Shown here piece after piece: positions 14,549-25,959 of a DNA stretch of 64,000 nt; position 1 is the first letter of the stretch, and each line of letters opens with the position of its first letter. The notes beneath the pieces are model-generated. The model saw only the letters and a program-made list of their open reading frames with translations, did no database searches and was not told the DNA's origin. Source of the stretch: Apus apus (lineage: Eukaryota > Chordata > Aves > Apodiformes > Apodidae). The stretch lies in NCBI RefSeq assembly GCF_020740795.1, contig NC_067296.1:5123001-5187000 (forward strand), given 5' to 3'. Made by a program: the position numbers and the translations under genes.

Positions 14549-17500
14549 CTATTTTTTTCAATAAACCAGGAATTAGGAAAATTCCTGTTTAAAGTTCTCA
14601 TCTTGCAGTGAGACCTTGGAGAAGGATGACCACATTTGCCTCCATATCTCACAGGAGTCCATCACAGAATTGGTTCCAGTATTTTTATGGAGCCCTTTAT
14701 CAACCTGTGTCCTCTGCTAAGAATCTGAAAGGCCTGTGCTTCAATGTGGATTCAGCTGAGCTTTTCTTCCTCTTGCATCTGCTTGTGCCGTGTGACAAGC
14801 AAGCCTGCTGAAGATTGTTACTCGAGGAGATTTCTCTTGTTAATTTTAGAGGCAGGGTGGGGAGAGGAAATCCCTGATACCTGAACCTTGCTGGAAATGT
14901 CTGGATGGTTGCCTAAAACAAATGTTTGTCTTAAAAACAAAACAAAAACAAACAAACAAAACCAAAAAAAAGCACAGTCCAAAGGTATTTCTCCTTTAAG
15001 CAAAACTTGTATGAAAAAGCCAAAACTTTTACCTGCTGCTTTTGGTGTTCCTGTAGCCAAGAGAACAGGTCTGAACCAGGAACCTCTGTTACTTTTCATT
15101 TGGTTGTATTAACATTAGCAGAAACTTTATTCCTCTACCCCCATCAATGTCTCTGTGGCTTAACCCCTTGTTTGACAAGACCAGAGTGAGCCCCAATAAC
15201 TCCTAGGATGCAAGAGAAACAAGTTAAGAAAAGAGATACTGCACCTTCTAATTCTTTTTTTTATTCTCCTGAGTGGAAGAGATGCCCATACTCTTCATAC
15301 TGCCTGCACACTCTTTGGGAGGGAAAAGAAGAGCAGGAAACATGGGAGTGGGAAGAGGAGAAGGGCTGGCTGGAGCTCCGGGCTGCCCCACCTCCCTGAG
15401 CCAACTGCCTCATCTACCCACAGGGAGAGTATGAATGATGCAGCAATTTGGGGTTTTTTTTTTAAGATCCCAGTATTTCCTGTAGTGGCTGTGAAGGAGA
15501 GGATCCATTTCCAGTCACATGGATCAGCAAGGCAAGTGCAGCTCAAGTCCTGATGCCAGCTCCTGGAAGAGGCAGAGCCATTAGGTTCACATGAAGTGAC
15601 TGATGAACTGCTTGTGAGTGCCCAGCAGATTCATTTCAGCTCCATCCTTTTAATTCCAGCTTCTCTTTTATCCATGCAAACCACGGGGGAGTGAATACGT
15701 GAGGGTTTCTACCCAATTACACCTCTCTTTAATGGTGTAGGAAACCAGGGAGCTGCTCAATACCTAGCAGAGGTAGAGGGAATATTTAGCATCTAAGAAG
15801 ATTTATGTCCGTGACCTTCTGGATGTAAGGGGGCAGAGCAGCCCATGCTGTGCTACATCTAATATGCATATTCATGGCTCGTTTATTCATGAAAGAAATG
15901 ACTGGATTAGCAATGGTTTGAAGGACACTGATCATGGAGTTGAAATGCACTCCAGTTGCTCACAAATTAGAACCCCATCATTTTTTGTAATAACTTGGTA
16001 ACCAGTGTAAATCCCTGCCTATCCGTGTTGTTATTGGAAATACCATGTTGTATTTTATTGGATTGGAAACATTTCACAGCTATCAACCTGTCAATTACTT
16101 TAGCACAACACAAGGCTTCTCGTGATGATAGATGGTGATTCTAAATAATTTTTATAAAGTATTTCTACTTACCATGGTGTCAGAAAGCCTGCCTGCCCAT
16201 GAAATATTGTGATTTTTTAAGCACTCACCTGATGACACTCCTTAATTGTGTGACATTCATCTATGTGTCAATCAAACACTTGCAGGCTAATATAGGGAAT
16301 TTTTTTTCCTGAGATTTTTCATAGAGGGGGGAGAAAATTAAGATCACAGAAAACTGTTGGCAGCATATGAAGGAAGAAGCAATGCCAGACTTGTAACCAA
16401 TCATGAAAATGCATGTTACGAAGAATAAAGAGAAGATGAACCCTCTTCACTAATGAACTCTACATTGATGCAGAATGAAGATGTCTCCCAGCAATATGTT
16501 TTTTTCTTTCTCTCTCTTTCTCCCTACTTCTAACACATTGAGGGAAAAGAAAAAAAAGCCCAGTTTTACATGTCTTGAGCAGATTCAAACATCTGTGAAT
16601 AAATAAGGTGCCAGACACCAGCTACCTGCTATTTAAGTTTCAAAGTTCTTTTCAGAGATCAGTACATGATACTACTTTGCCTCACAGAAATGAAAATTAA
16701 TTCACACAGAGGCTGTTTTAATCAAGATTGTGCAATGGTTAGAAGCAGAGATGGGTCTGGCATCCTGGAGGGTGTATGAGCTGGTACACCAATGTTCTGG
16801 AATATCTGGGAGGTCAAGTACATCTGTAGTTATTACCTCTGACCTTAAAAGTGTTGACCACTTCTGTATTCAGCCAGAAGGGCTGAGAGGGAAGGGGAGA
16901 TTTTCAGCCACGACAGCACAGAGCAAATCTCCTGCTTTGGTGACATTGTTCCTTCCTCCCTGCTCAGGAAGGGCCCCAGCAGAGGGGACTGGCCAGGACT
17001 GCCCCAGTGCTGGGTTATTGGCCTCACTGCACCCTGACCTTCCTCTGAGCCTGTGCCAGCAAACAATCCTCCAGCAGCAAGAACTAAGTCCTGTTTCCAG
17101 TGCATGCTCAAGCACAGCTCTCTCTGCTACTGCTACCCCTCTTGGCTTCGTCACCAGCACCAAGTGTTTTGGTACCTGCTCTTTGAGCTTGAGGTGGAAC
17201 AAAAAAAGCCACAAATAGCAATGGTGCCCCAGCACAGTCCCACAAACCCCAGCCCCAGCCTGATGTGCTGCATGTGTCCCTGTGGCAGGAGGTTTCCATC
17301 CCAGAGTGACCCAGCTCTGCCACCAGCCCAAAGGGGGCTGTGTCCCCAGCACAGAGCAGCCTGGATACCCAAGGCAGGGCTGGACTCGAGGTGGTCTGGT
17401 GCTTATCCCTATTCATACACCAAGCAGCCTTTTCCAGCCATTAAATTGATTTTATATGTGCAAGCCTGTTTCAGCAATTAGAGCAAAAAATCTTTATAGC

Positions 17501-17963
17501 TCTTTTGGTTTGAATTGGGCTGGTTTCAAACTCAGGTACTAAAATGGATAAAATTATCTTGAGAAGCAAAGGAATTACACTGTACTCTGAGCTCCTCTGC
17601 ATCATGTTATGAAAGACACAAAGATAATATTTGTATAAATTAAAGCTATTGGAGACGTATGGTATTTCAGTTTCTGCTTCATTAAGTTGTCCTCCAGCCC
17701 TGAACATCCCTAGATCTATTCTGCAGCACTTTTCTATTTTAAATTTAATCTACCCTGCTGCAGAATGAAAGCTTAAAAGGATATTGCCTCTTTAAATTAA
17801 ATGTGGAAAAAAATAACAATGGTGGAATTCTTGCTGAAGTGAATGCAATCTATTATATAAGTTCTAGAATCCATAATATTTTCATATGTCCTTAGCCTCC
17901 CTGCTAGTTCAGCACTATATTTCTTCACTGTTTCCCTATCACCACAATTACATATTTTTTTCA
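14549..17963. other. intergenic, one candidate conserved block
   Basis: Unique sequence apart from short A and T runs. The block at 15850-16290 is listed separately. Frames near 16730-17481 reach 162 codons on both strands, but the translations have no recognisable domain. Confidence 0.5.
15850..16290. promoter_or_regulatory. candidate conserved non-coding element (gene-downstream side)
   Basis: Repeat-free block with ATATGCATATTCAT octamer-like words, CTGTCAATTA, and TGTCAATCA (PBX/MEIS-like) at 16266-16274. No reading frame of interest. Called from composition only. Confidence 0.25.
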
Positions 17964-18258
17964 TTGATTGTAAGACCAGAAGAAACCACTGTGACCATCT
18001 AATCTGATTTCATATGTACAGTAGACCATAGGACCATAGGATTAATTCCTGATTTTATTAAGACAGCTCTTGGAAAAATATCCAGTCTTTTCCCTACAAT
18101 TCCTGAGCAGTGGAATAGACCTTTGGAACTCCTGGTGAGTTGTTCCAGTCACCAGTGATTTTAGCTTTCTCATTACAAAATGTGCCCTCTGTTTTCAGTC
18201 TGGAATTTCACTTTCCTCTCATTTGTAGATGTTGGATCCTTCCTCTGTAGGATTTTTT
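17964..18258 (-). mobile_element. ancient CR1-like LINE relic
   Basis: The plus strand begins with GACCAGAAGAAACCACTGTG and ATCTAATCTGATTTC, then a GACCATAGGA block, AAAATATCCAGTC, TTGTTCCAGTCACCAGTGAT and TTTTCAGTCTGGAATTTCA. This order matches the antisense of older amniote CR1 lineages that are abundant in turtles and crocodilians. It is heavily diverged, implying insertion well before recent bird CR1 activity. The family assignment is from memory of the pattern. Confidence 0.6.
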
Positions 18259-18454
18259 TTCTTTATGTGGACTTAATGGCAACCAAATCACTACTGAAGC
18301 TTCTAGATGGTGGTGAAAATACCACGACACTGGTGGTTTCACTGTAATCCTCATAACTTTTCTATGAGTCCTACCAGCAGCTAGGCAGACATGCCTTCCA
18401 TGCTAGCTGGTAAGAAATAAAATTGGTAGATAAATAATACTGGGAAATAAAAAC

Positions 18455-18630
18455 GGGTTGCCCAGGGAAGTTGTGGAAGCCCCATCTCTGGAAGTGGTCA
18501 AGGCCACGTTGGATGGGGCTCTGAGCAACCTGGTCTAGTGGGAGATGCCCCTACCCACGCAGGGGGGTTGGAACTAGATGATCTTTAAGGTGCCTTCCAG
18601 CCCAAACCAATCTGGGATCTATGGTTCTAT
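18455..18630 (+). mobile_element. CR1 LINE 3' end fragment
   Basis: Classic CR1 tail: GGTTGCCCAGGGAAGTTGTG, GTTGGATGGGGCTCTGAGCA, ACCTGGTCTAGTGG, GGGGGGTTGGAACTAGATGA, TCTTTAAGGTGCCTTCCAGC, ending in a TGGTTCTAT tail. It lies 0.2 kb from the older inverted CR1-like relic at 17964-18258. Confidence 0.95.
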
Positions 18631-19358
18631 GCAAACTACTATTTAAATCATGCTCTCGTGGGGATTATCCACCCCATCCAGTCCTACACGGGCATCTGCC
18701 TCCCTCTCACAAGCAGAATTTTTTCCCAAGAGTGGGAAAGAGCCAGGGATTGGATCTGTTGCTGCAGCCAAAGTTGCAAGCACCCAAAGGTGCCTGGCAC
18801 CATTACTTTCCTGCTCTGCTCTACCAAAGCTGTTCTGCTGGGTACAGAGTAACTCGGGCCAGAGGGAGGGAAAGAAATTGCAAACATGCGTGGATGGGCA
18901 AAGGGGCAGGACACAAATCCTGCTGCAAGGACAGGTAGTTCTGATGGGAATGCTTTGAGAACACGTTAGCAAATTGAGCCCCAAGCCAGGAGAGGCAGAA
19001 TAATATCTTATTTTCATGTATGTCAATTAGACCCGAGCTCGAGCTAGGCAGTGAGCTGCCTCTGGCTGCCCCAGGAGCAGAAGTTTGGGGAACCTCAAGA
19101 ACTTTACTGTAATACTGCAGGTGCCTCCAGCCTGTAAGCTTGAGGAACAGTCTGGTGGGAGATTTTGAGGATCTAAATGAAAGATTTAATGTTCCTAGTT
19201 CCTATAATAGGTGTTCAACTTCTTGTGTATTTCTGGGTCATCAGGTCCATGAAGGACAGGGGGTGGGGTGTGCTGCAAAACATCTTGAAGTTATTTTCCT
19301 GCTAATAGAACAGAGTTCCTCTGGAGATGGTTAAGTTTCTAGAAACAGAATTAATAGA

Positions 19359-19541
19359 ATGTGGGTGGAACAGATACCCAGAGAGGTGGTGGGATCTCCA
19401 CCCCTGGAGGTTTTCAAGACTTCCTGGGGCAAAGCCACGGCTGACCTGATCCAGTGTTGGCAACAATCCTGCTTTGAGTGGGAGGCTGGATGACAGACCT
19501 CCAGAACCCCTTTCCAGTCAGCATTTCTATCATGTAGGAGC
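19359..19541 (+). mobile_element. CR1 LINE 3' end fragment, diverged
   Basis: Shows the CR1 order GGTGGAACAGATACCCAGAG, GTGGTGGGATCTCCACCCCT, GGAGGTTTTCAAGACTTCCT, CTGACCTGATCC, CTGCTTTGAGTGGGAGGCTG and ATGACAGACCTCCAG, ending with a CATTTCTAT-type tail. More diverged than the copy at 18455-18630, so probably a different subfamily. Confidence 0.85.
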
Positions 19542-22500
19542 ACGGAGGGATGTAGTCAGGGAGGGTTTTCTATAGTCATCTTGGAGTGAGCAGATTCCCT
19601 GATGGGAAGCTCCTCCTCCAGCAGTATGGGTAGGAGAGAGGGCTCTCGTGGGCATTGTCAGGGAGGGCACCCCAGGAAAAGGCAAGTGCAGCCTGGAGAG
19701 GGAGAATTAAAGTGTGTCACTGAGAGCAGCAATTAAAGCAGTCACCTGAGATTTCAAGGAAAAGGCATGAATCTATAAGGTGCATTAGTTAATTAAAACA
19801 GAAGCATCCTCTTCAGGGCTTTTTTATTCACAGAAAGCTTCTGTTTCCTGCTAAGGGCATATTGAACTGGTGACAGTAGCTCAAGACAACTGTGGTTGCT
19901 TTTGGAATGAAGTTGTTAGTTCAGAGGAGGAACAAACACACCCCTTCCCCGGAGTCCCAAGTTCTTGGCTGGAGGAGCTTTCAGCCCTGCTGTACTGCAT
20001 GATCAGGGTAGAGCAAAGTGATTCAAGCAAAGACAGATACTGATTACAGCTTAATTGCTGCTGCAGTGGAACTCTTCCCTGTGTTCAGCTATCTCCTGGC
20101 AGAGGGCACCTAACCCCCCTTGGAGGCTGGGGTGAACCTCCAGCCCCAGAGAAGTCCAATGGCCAAATTCCCATGGACTCTATTCTCCCAGGAATGTGGT
20201 CGTGTTTTACAGAGGCTCCACTCCATTTCTTCTGCATCCCCTTGGGATCACAGTTGTGGGTTCACCCACCACATCCATTTGCAGGATCAGCTCAGGCCCA
20301 TCTGTGACCAGGGCTGTTCTCTCACAGCTAACATTTGTAGAAAGCAGGGGAGTTCTAGCAGACTGTGGGTACCTTGATGCCAGAGCCAATGGGTAGCAAA
20401 GCAAAAGGCTAGAAAAAACTTTACATTCAAAGGTTTAAGATTTCTTTTTTTGATTTAGGGAGGGTTTTTTTCCCCTCTGTTTAGTGAAAAAGGACTTTTC
20501 CTTACCCTAACCAAGAAAGGAGGCTGCAGCACTTGGCAAGCAAACGTCTATTAAGTGCATTTGCTGGAAATGTTTATACTCTGCTCTTGACAACTCTCTT
20601 GAATATCCTCAGCGTTGCACTGTGCTCTAGCTTGCATAATTCTGACATGGGAGCAAAGTCCTTATGGGAGAGGTGACTGTGTCTTTCCTTGGGATTTTTT
20701 TTTTTCTCTTTTTAATACCTGTCACTTGTTGTAATCAGTGGCAATAACTTGTTTTGGAAAATACTTTCCTGCTCTCCAGGGATTTTCTCGCTCCCTTGGC
20801 TGATTTTAGCAGCAGCAGGAGGAGACCATCTTTGCGGGGAGTGAAGAGAAGGGGGGAACTCCATAAGCGCAAGGAAATCACCCCTATCTTCCATGCAGGC
20901 TGGCAGATGTTTAACAAGAGGTTCTCTGCCTTCCTCCAAAACTCCCCTTCTGCAGCATGTTGCCTGGAAACCCTCTGCTTCTTCCCCTTTCACATTTAAT
21001 TACTGCAAATTGCTGAAAACTTTATCTAAACCCCTATCAGACAGACAAATCACTGCTTGATTAGAGCAGATAAATGGACCTAAGCCATTCCAACAGTTGA
21101 TCTATGCTTGCTTTGGGTTTTTGGAAGGTTTTTTCCCTTACTGTCAGTGTTTCCGAAGCTGAGTAACAGGAATCTGGGCTAATTCAGAAAGGCCATTGCT
21201 CTCTGCTTTTGTGTATGACTAGAAGATAGGAAAGGAGGTAGGCAGAGATTAGCATCAGAGGCTGGTGAAAATAATATGAATGGTACTCTCACATCTAGGC
21301 AAGGGGATGGCAGCTCAAGAAAGGGTCGTTGTTCACTAGCCCCTTTGAAGTGATGCTGGTGGTGGGGTTATCCTTGCAGATACAGCTGGATTCCCCCTCT
21401 GGAAGGCTCCAGAGAAAGGCAGTGAAATGCAGCCCATGCAGGGAAGGATTTACGCTTTGCTCCCAGCCTTGCTCTTTGCAGGCTGGAGGCAGGGATGACG
21501 CACGGCGTGGGGAGGGAGCTAGAGGGCAATTACCCATCATCTCGGTGCCATGCTAATTCTGTGGTTAAATGAGAGGGTGTCATGGTGGTGATGGTGCTGG
21601 CACAGCTCCCTGACACCCAGGGTGCACCCACATAGGTGTTCCCAGTGCAGAACCTTCAGCCCTGCACCCACTTCCTACACGGGGCAGGAAACACAGGGGT
21701 GCCTCCCAGTGCAAAGATCCTCACCTCTGACGTGAGCAGCAAGAGGAGAGTTGCAGCTGAAAACCTCCCTCCTTCCCACCACCCACACAAGGGAGTCAAG
21801 TGCAAAGATGAAAGTGGACAGGGTGCTGAGACCCAGAGTTTGGTTCTGGTTCTCTTTTAGGAAAGAGTTTCATCAAAGGCCATGAGGCACAAGCTCAGGG
21901 GCATCATTTGCAGGCTGCCTCCCAGGGGAGGAGCTGGAGGTCTCCAGGACCATCTCAGGTTGGAGAACAGGCTGCATCTTGAAGCTGTCATGAATAATTC
22001 CCTCTGTCATGACTGGACTCTCCAATGTACAGAGCCAGGACAAAGCAAATAAGAGTAAATCACTCAGATGATTTCTAGCAAGAATAGTCTCCCCCAGGTC
22101 AAGAATGCAGGCAAACTTGACCCGAGGGCTGGCTGTCCTCAGGGCTTGCTTTTATTATTATTTTTTCCCCCTGACAGACACCTGGCTGCTGACTGGTACT
22201 ACCCAGCTTCCATTGCCTCTGCAAAGAGCCACAAAGAGGCTCCAAAGAGTTAATCCAGGCTGGAGAGAGGCAGGGAGCAGCACTCCAGGAGCCAGGCTTT
22301 TCACCCCTGCTTGTAACAATCCCTCTCTCATACAGTTTTGCACACTTGCAGCTATCACAGTTAACACATTCTTTGTCTCCCAGTGGATCGAAGGGAGTCT
22401 GTGTAAACCTCCCTGGGACTGACTTTAATTACTTGCCAAACCTGCACCAGGGCATAAGCCCACACGTTGTATGTGACATTACCAGCAGAGCAAGTACTGG

Positions 22501-22719
22501 AATGCAGGGGCTAGAATAATTTGACAGCTAACATAAAGCACCTGATTTATATTTTGGTTATATTGAGATTTTTTTCCCCCCTCTTTGAGCACTCATATAA
22601 ATATTTACTTGGATCCTAGGACCTTGCTTAACCCTCACAGTGCCACATTTTATCTTCTTGCTTTTTTCTTTCTTTATGGTATTTTTGTTTTTCAGCATCT
22701 ACTCCAGAAATGCCTTTCA

Positions 22720-23040
22720 TTTTAGAACACGGGAGATTTAAACCAAAAATAACTTCACCTTTAAACTGTTTCATCTGTAAACAATGTGATCCAGTAATCT
22801 TGATGTATTTACTGTAGTGTTCAATTGAAAACAGATTATGGAGAAGGGCTCATTTTAAAAGATACAAGGCAGTTAATAGAAACATTGAGTTTAGATTCAG
22901 GAGCAAAGACCAGCTAATACCTCTGATATGTTTTAAATTTCATTGAAACTATTTCATTAATTATTGAGCTGAGCTACATAACTATAAAATCTGATTATTA
23001 CAAATTTAAACTTACCTGCTGTTTACAAGGAAAGGGTCCT
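22720..23040. promoter_or_regulatory. candidate conserved non-coding element (gene-downstream side)
   Basis: AT-rich, repeat-free block with GTAAACA, TTAATTATTGA and TTTAAACT words and no coding frame. About 7 kb beyond the inferred MAFB 3' end. Called from composition only. Confidence 0.22.
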
Positions 23041-23154
23041 TTCATTTTGTGTCACCTCATGGTAGGACAGAAATCACTACATGAGAGATATCTGGTAACA
23101 CTGCAAATCAGAATGCCATAGACATTTTATAACATTACTGCTATTATAATGATT

Positions 23155-23176
23155 GCTGTCTGTCTGTCTGTCTTTC
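23155..23176 (+). repeat. short (CTGT)n microsatellite
   Basis: Four to five TGTC units. Short and of no evident consequence. Confidence 0.8.
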
Positions 23177-25728
23177 TCATGAGTCACTTCTTACGTAGCC
23201 TCTGAGGCTCACAGGTACTTGCTTTAATATCCTGCTCTTTCAGGTACCTGACTTGAGATAAATGAGAACTTGGAAATAACCCGTCCAAACTCATTTGCTG
23301 CTAACATCTTTGCTATTATTTCTATCCTTATGTGGTCTGGGTTAAGCTGTTGCTCCACAAACCAGTGCTGGACCTAGTGAAGTTGTGCTCCTCCAGTCCC
23401 TGAGATCAGCACATGTTCTCACAGACCAGCTTAGTGTTGCCACTGTAAAACCCAGAATAAAAAGTTCGATCCACAGGTCGAGGCTGACATAAATTAAGGA
23501 TGGCCTGTGTCAAAAATTTGTTTAGCAGTCCTCTCTTCCTGGTGTCCTGAATGCACTCTGTGTTTATCAGCCTCAACAACTGCATGGGATGGCTCAGAGC
23601 TAGAACTGATGGAAGCATTGCAATGGCACTAACATGACAGGTGGAGCTGGATGTCACTGGATGATATGGGCCAGAATGAGTAGAAATGTAAAAGCTTCCC
23701 TTAAGGATCACATGAGCAGACATTTCAGACTCAAAAGCTCTTTTGCCTGTTTTGTTGGCTGCCTTAAATGGGGGAAAATGGAGATGGGGAGAGCTGTAAG
23801 GGCTGGTGCTAGCACAGCGATCTGGTTATATTTTCCCTTTCTCATGACTGTAAAGGCTTTAGGTAATAACTCCACTGCAGCATAAGAGCAAGGAAGAAGC
23901 AGTTAACAGAAGTCCAAGGTGCAGGTTTATTACCCTCTGTAATTTCTTTTCTGAATGGGCCCCCTGAACCAGCTCCATTCAATAGTAAATAAGACAGAAC
24001 CCATAAAAACACAGGGTTACAGGAGCCTCACCACCCCCTGGGGGTCAGTGACCTCACCCTCTGCTTCCAGCTGTGGTGGTGGGAGAGGCAGCTCAGCCCA
24101 GAGGGGCTTGTCAGCCCGAGCCCTGTCACCACCTCAGCCAGGTCACCACACCTCTCAGTGCCTCCCTGTCCCCAGCTGAAAAAGGTCAGTGGCCTTCTTT
24201 AACAAACTGCCTGAAGTGCTACTGAAGAAGGAGCCAGTATTGTTTATTTTTATGAATGTAGATTTCAGGTGCTTGGCACTGATTTCTTGCCACACTTATT
24301 TCAGAAAAAAAACATACTGCGCACAATGCCCTTGTCTCTGGGTTGCTGTAAAGCCAGGAGCACCTTTCTGGAAACAAATGAAGTCTCATTAGTGGGAAAT
24401 CCAGGCTAGAGCAGAATCAGACCTCTATGTTTTATCAGGGGGAGGTTGCAGGCTTTGATAGTAGAATATGGGCACAAACAATTCACATGCATTTGCAATA
24501 CATACGTTTTATTGCAATACTGAATGAAAATGATTTGAGTTTAGAAACAATCCCATCTCCGTATTTGTGTGGAAATGTCCTAGTATCTCCTAGGATTGCA
24601 GTGAAAGCAAGAGTCTGCAGAGAGGATAGAGTTAACAAAATGGGGTATTAGATCTGCACAGTGACATTGTCCACAGAGGAGTTTTCTCTGGTACAAACCT
24701 TTGCCTACTGCCTTCAAAAAAATTGAGGAAGAAGGGAGGAGAAGTAAGTTTGAGATGTTCCTTTAAAGAAATCACTAAACTTGGTAAAAGGACACAGCTT
24801 TCCTACCTTGCTCTCTGCCCCTCATGCCTCAGGATATCATAAATTTTTGATACCAATAAAACAGAATTTTTGATGAGCTGCTATTTTGCATTAAAGCAAC
24901 TTTACATGCAAAGATTGCATAATAGGAAGTAAAATTGAATTTTGCCTCAGAACAAGTTCTTATTATTAATTTAAGTGTTTTCTATATATTTTAGCAGCAG
25001 CTTATCATTCTATATATTTAATTTCTTTCAAGTGAGAACACTTAGCATTGGTTTCCTTATCTAAACAAATCTTTTAAGAGAACACATGTATAAAGTGCAA
25101 ATGCAGTGTTTTGAATCTGTGCCTTAAGACAAACAGTGAAACTTTAAAAGAGGAAATAAAACATGGCAGAGGACAACTCTCTCTAAAACCTAATAGCAGT
25201 CTCCATGGGACAGGAAAACGTGTCACTTTCTTTATGTGGAATGGTTTTTTACTTCTCTTTACTGCAATGTTTATTCTAACCATATTGTGACCAACCTGTA
25301 AATATTATGAGCCCCTGTTGGAGAATTCTGTTTAAGGCAGGGGATTCACAGAACCTTAGGTCTCAAGTGCACCCCAATCCATTTTCTAACACTTCCACAC
25401 ACCATGATGTGCAGTATCATCTCACGGATATAAATTGTCCCTTCCCTCTCCTGGATGCAATAGCAAGAAAACATTTTGCAGCACCTCATTGCTGCATTCA
25501 GAATACACACAAAAAAAAAAAAATCAAGAAAAGGCAGCACGTGAAAGTTTTTTTTTCCCCTTCTCTTCATCTTGTTCTCCTTCTTCTCCTTTCATAAAAC
25601 GAAAGTCCAGTGTGGGATCCTATCAAGCTGCTGCATGGTAAATTACTGGACATGCTATGCAGGATTATGCAATAAACTATTTGGAGTGTGTGTGCACTGC
25701 CTACCTTCAGATCTACTATGACCTCAGT

Positions 25729-25828
25729 TAAATAAAATAAAATAAAATAAAATAAAATAAAATAAAATAAAATAAAATAAAATAAAATAAAATAAAATAA
25801 AATAAAATAAAATAAAATAAAATAAAAT
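25729..25828 (+). repeat. (AAAAT)n pentanucleotide microsatellite
   Basis: About 100 bp, 20 perfect AAAAT units, ending roughly 130 bp before the gene-downstream CpG island. No adjacent retroposon tail is seen. Confidence 0.97.
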
Positions 25829-25959
25829 GAAAGAAACTATAACTGAAACTTGGCCAAATAAGGAGCAAAATAGCTTTTTCCCCTCGCTGGTAGGGAATGA
25901 CCCTTTCAACCCGGTAAGGAAGAGAGCCAAACTTAAAATCGAAAAGAGCAAGAAAGCAA

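Larger units (their letters stand above)
19542..25728. other. intergenic desert on the gene-downstream side
   Basis: No gene, RNA or transposon recognised. Sequence becomes AT-rich and unique at 22500-23150 (candidate element listed separately) and again at 24830-25060. Poly-A and poly-T runs near 25509 and 25547 precede the AAAAT microsatellite. Confidence 0.55.

Noticed and set aside
16730..17481. Overlapping frames of up to 162 codons on both strands
   Set aside because: No recognisable domain, no conserved-looking splice context, and overlapping frames on opposite strands suggest chance.
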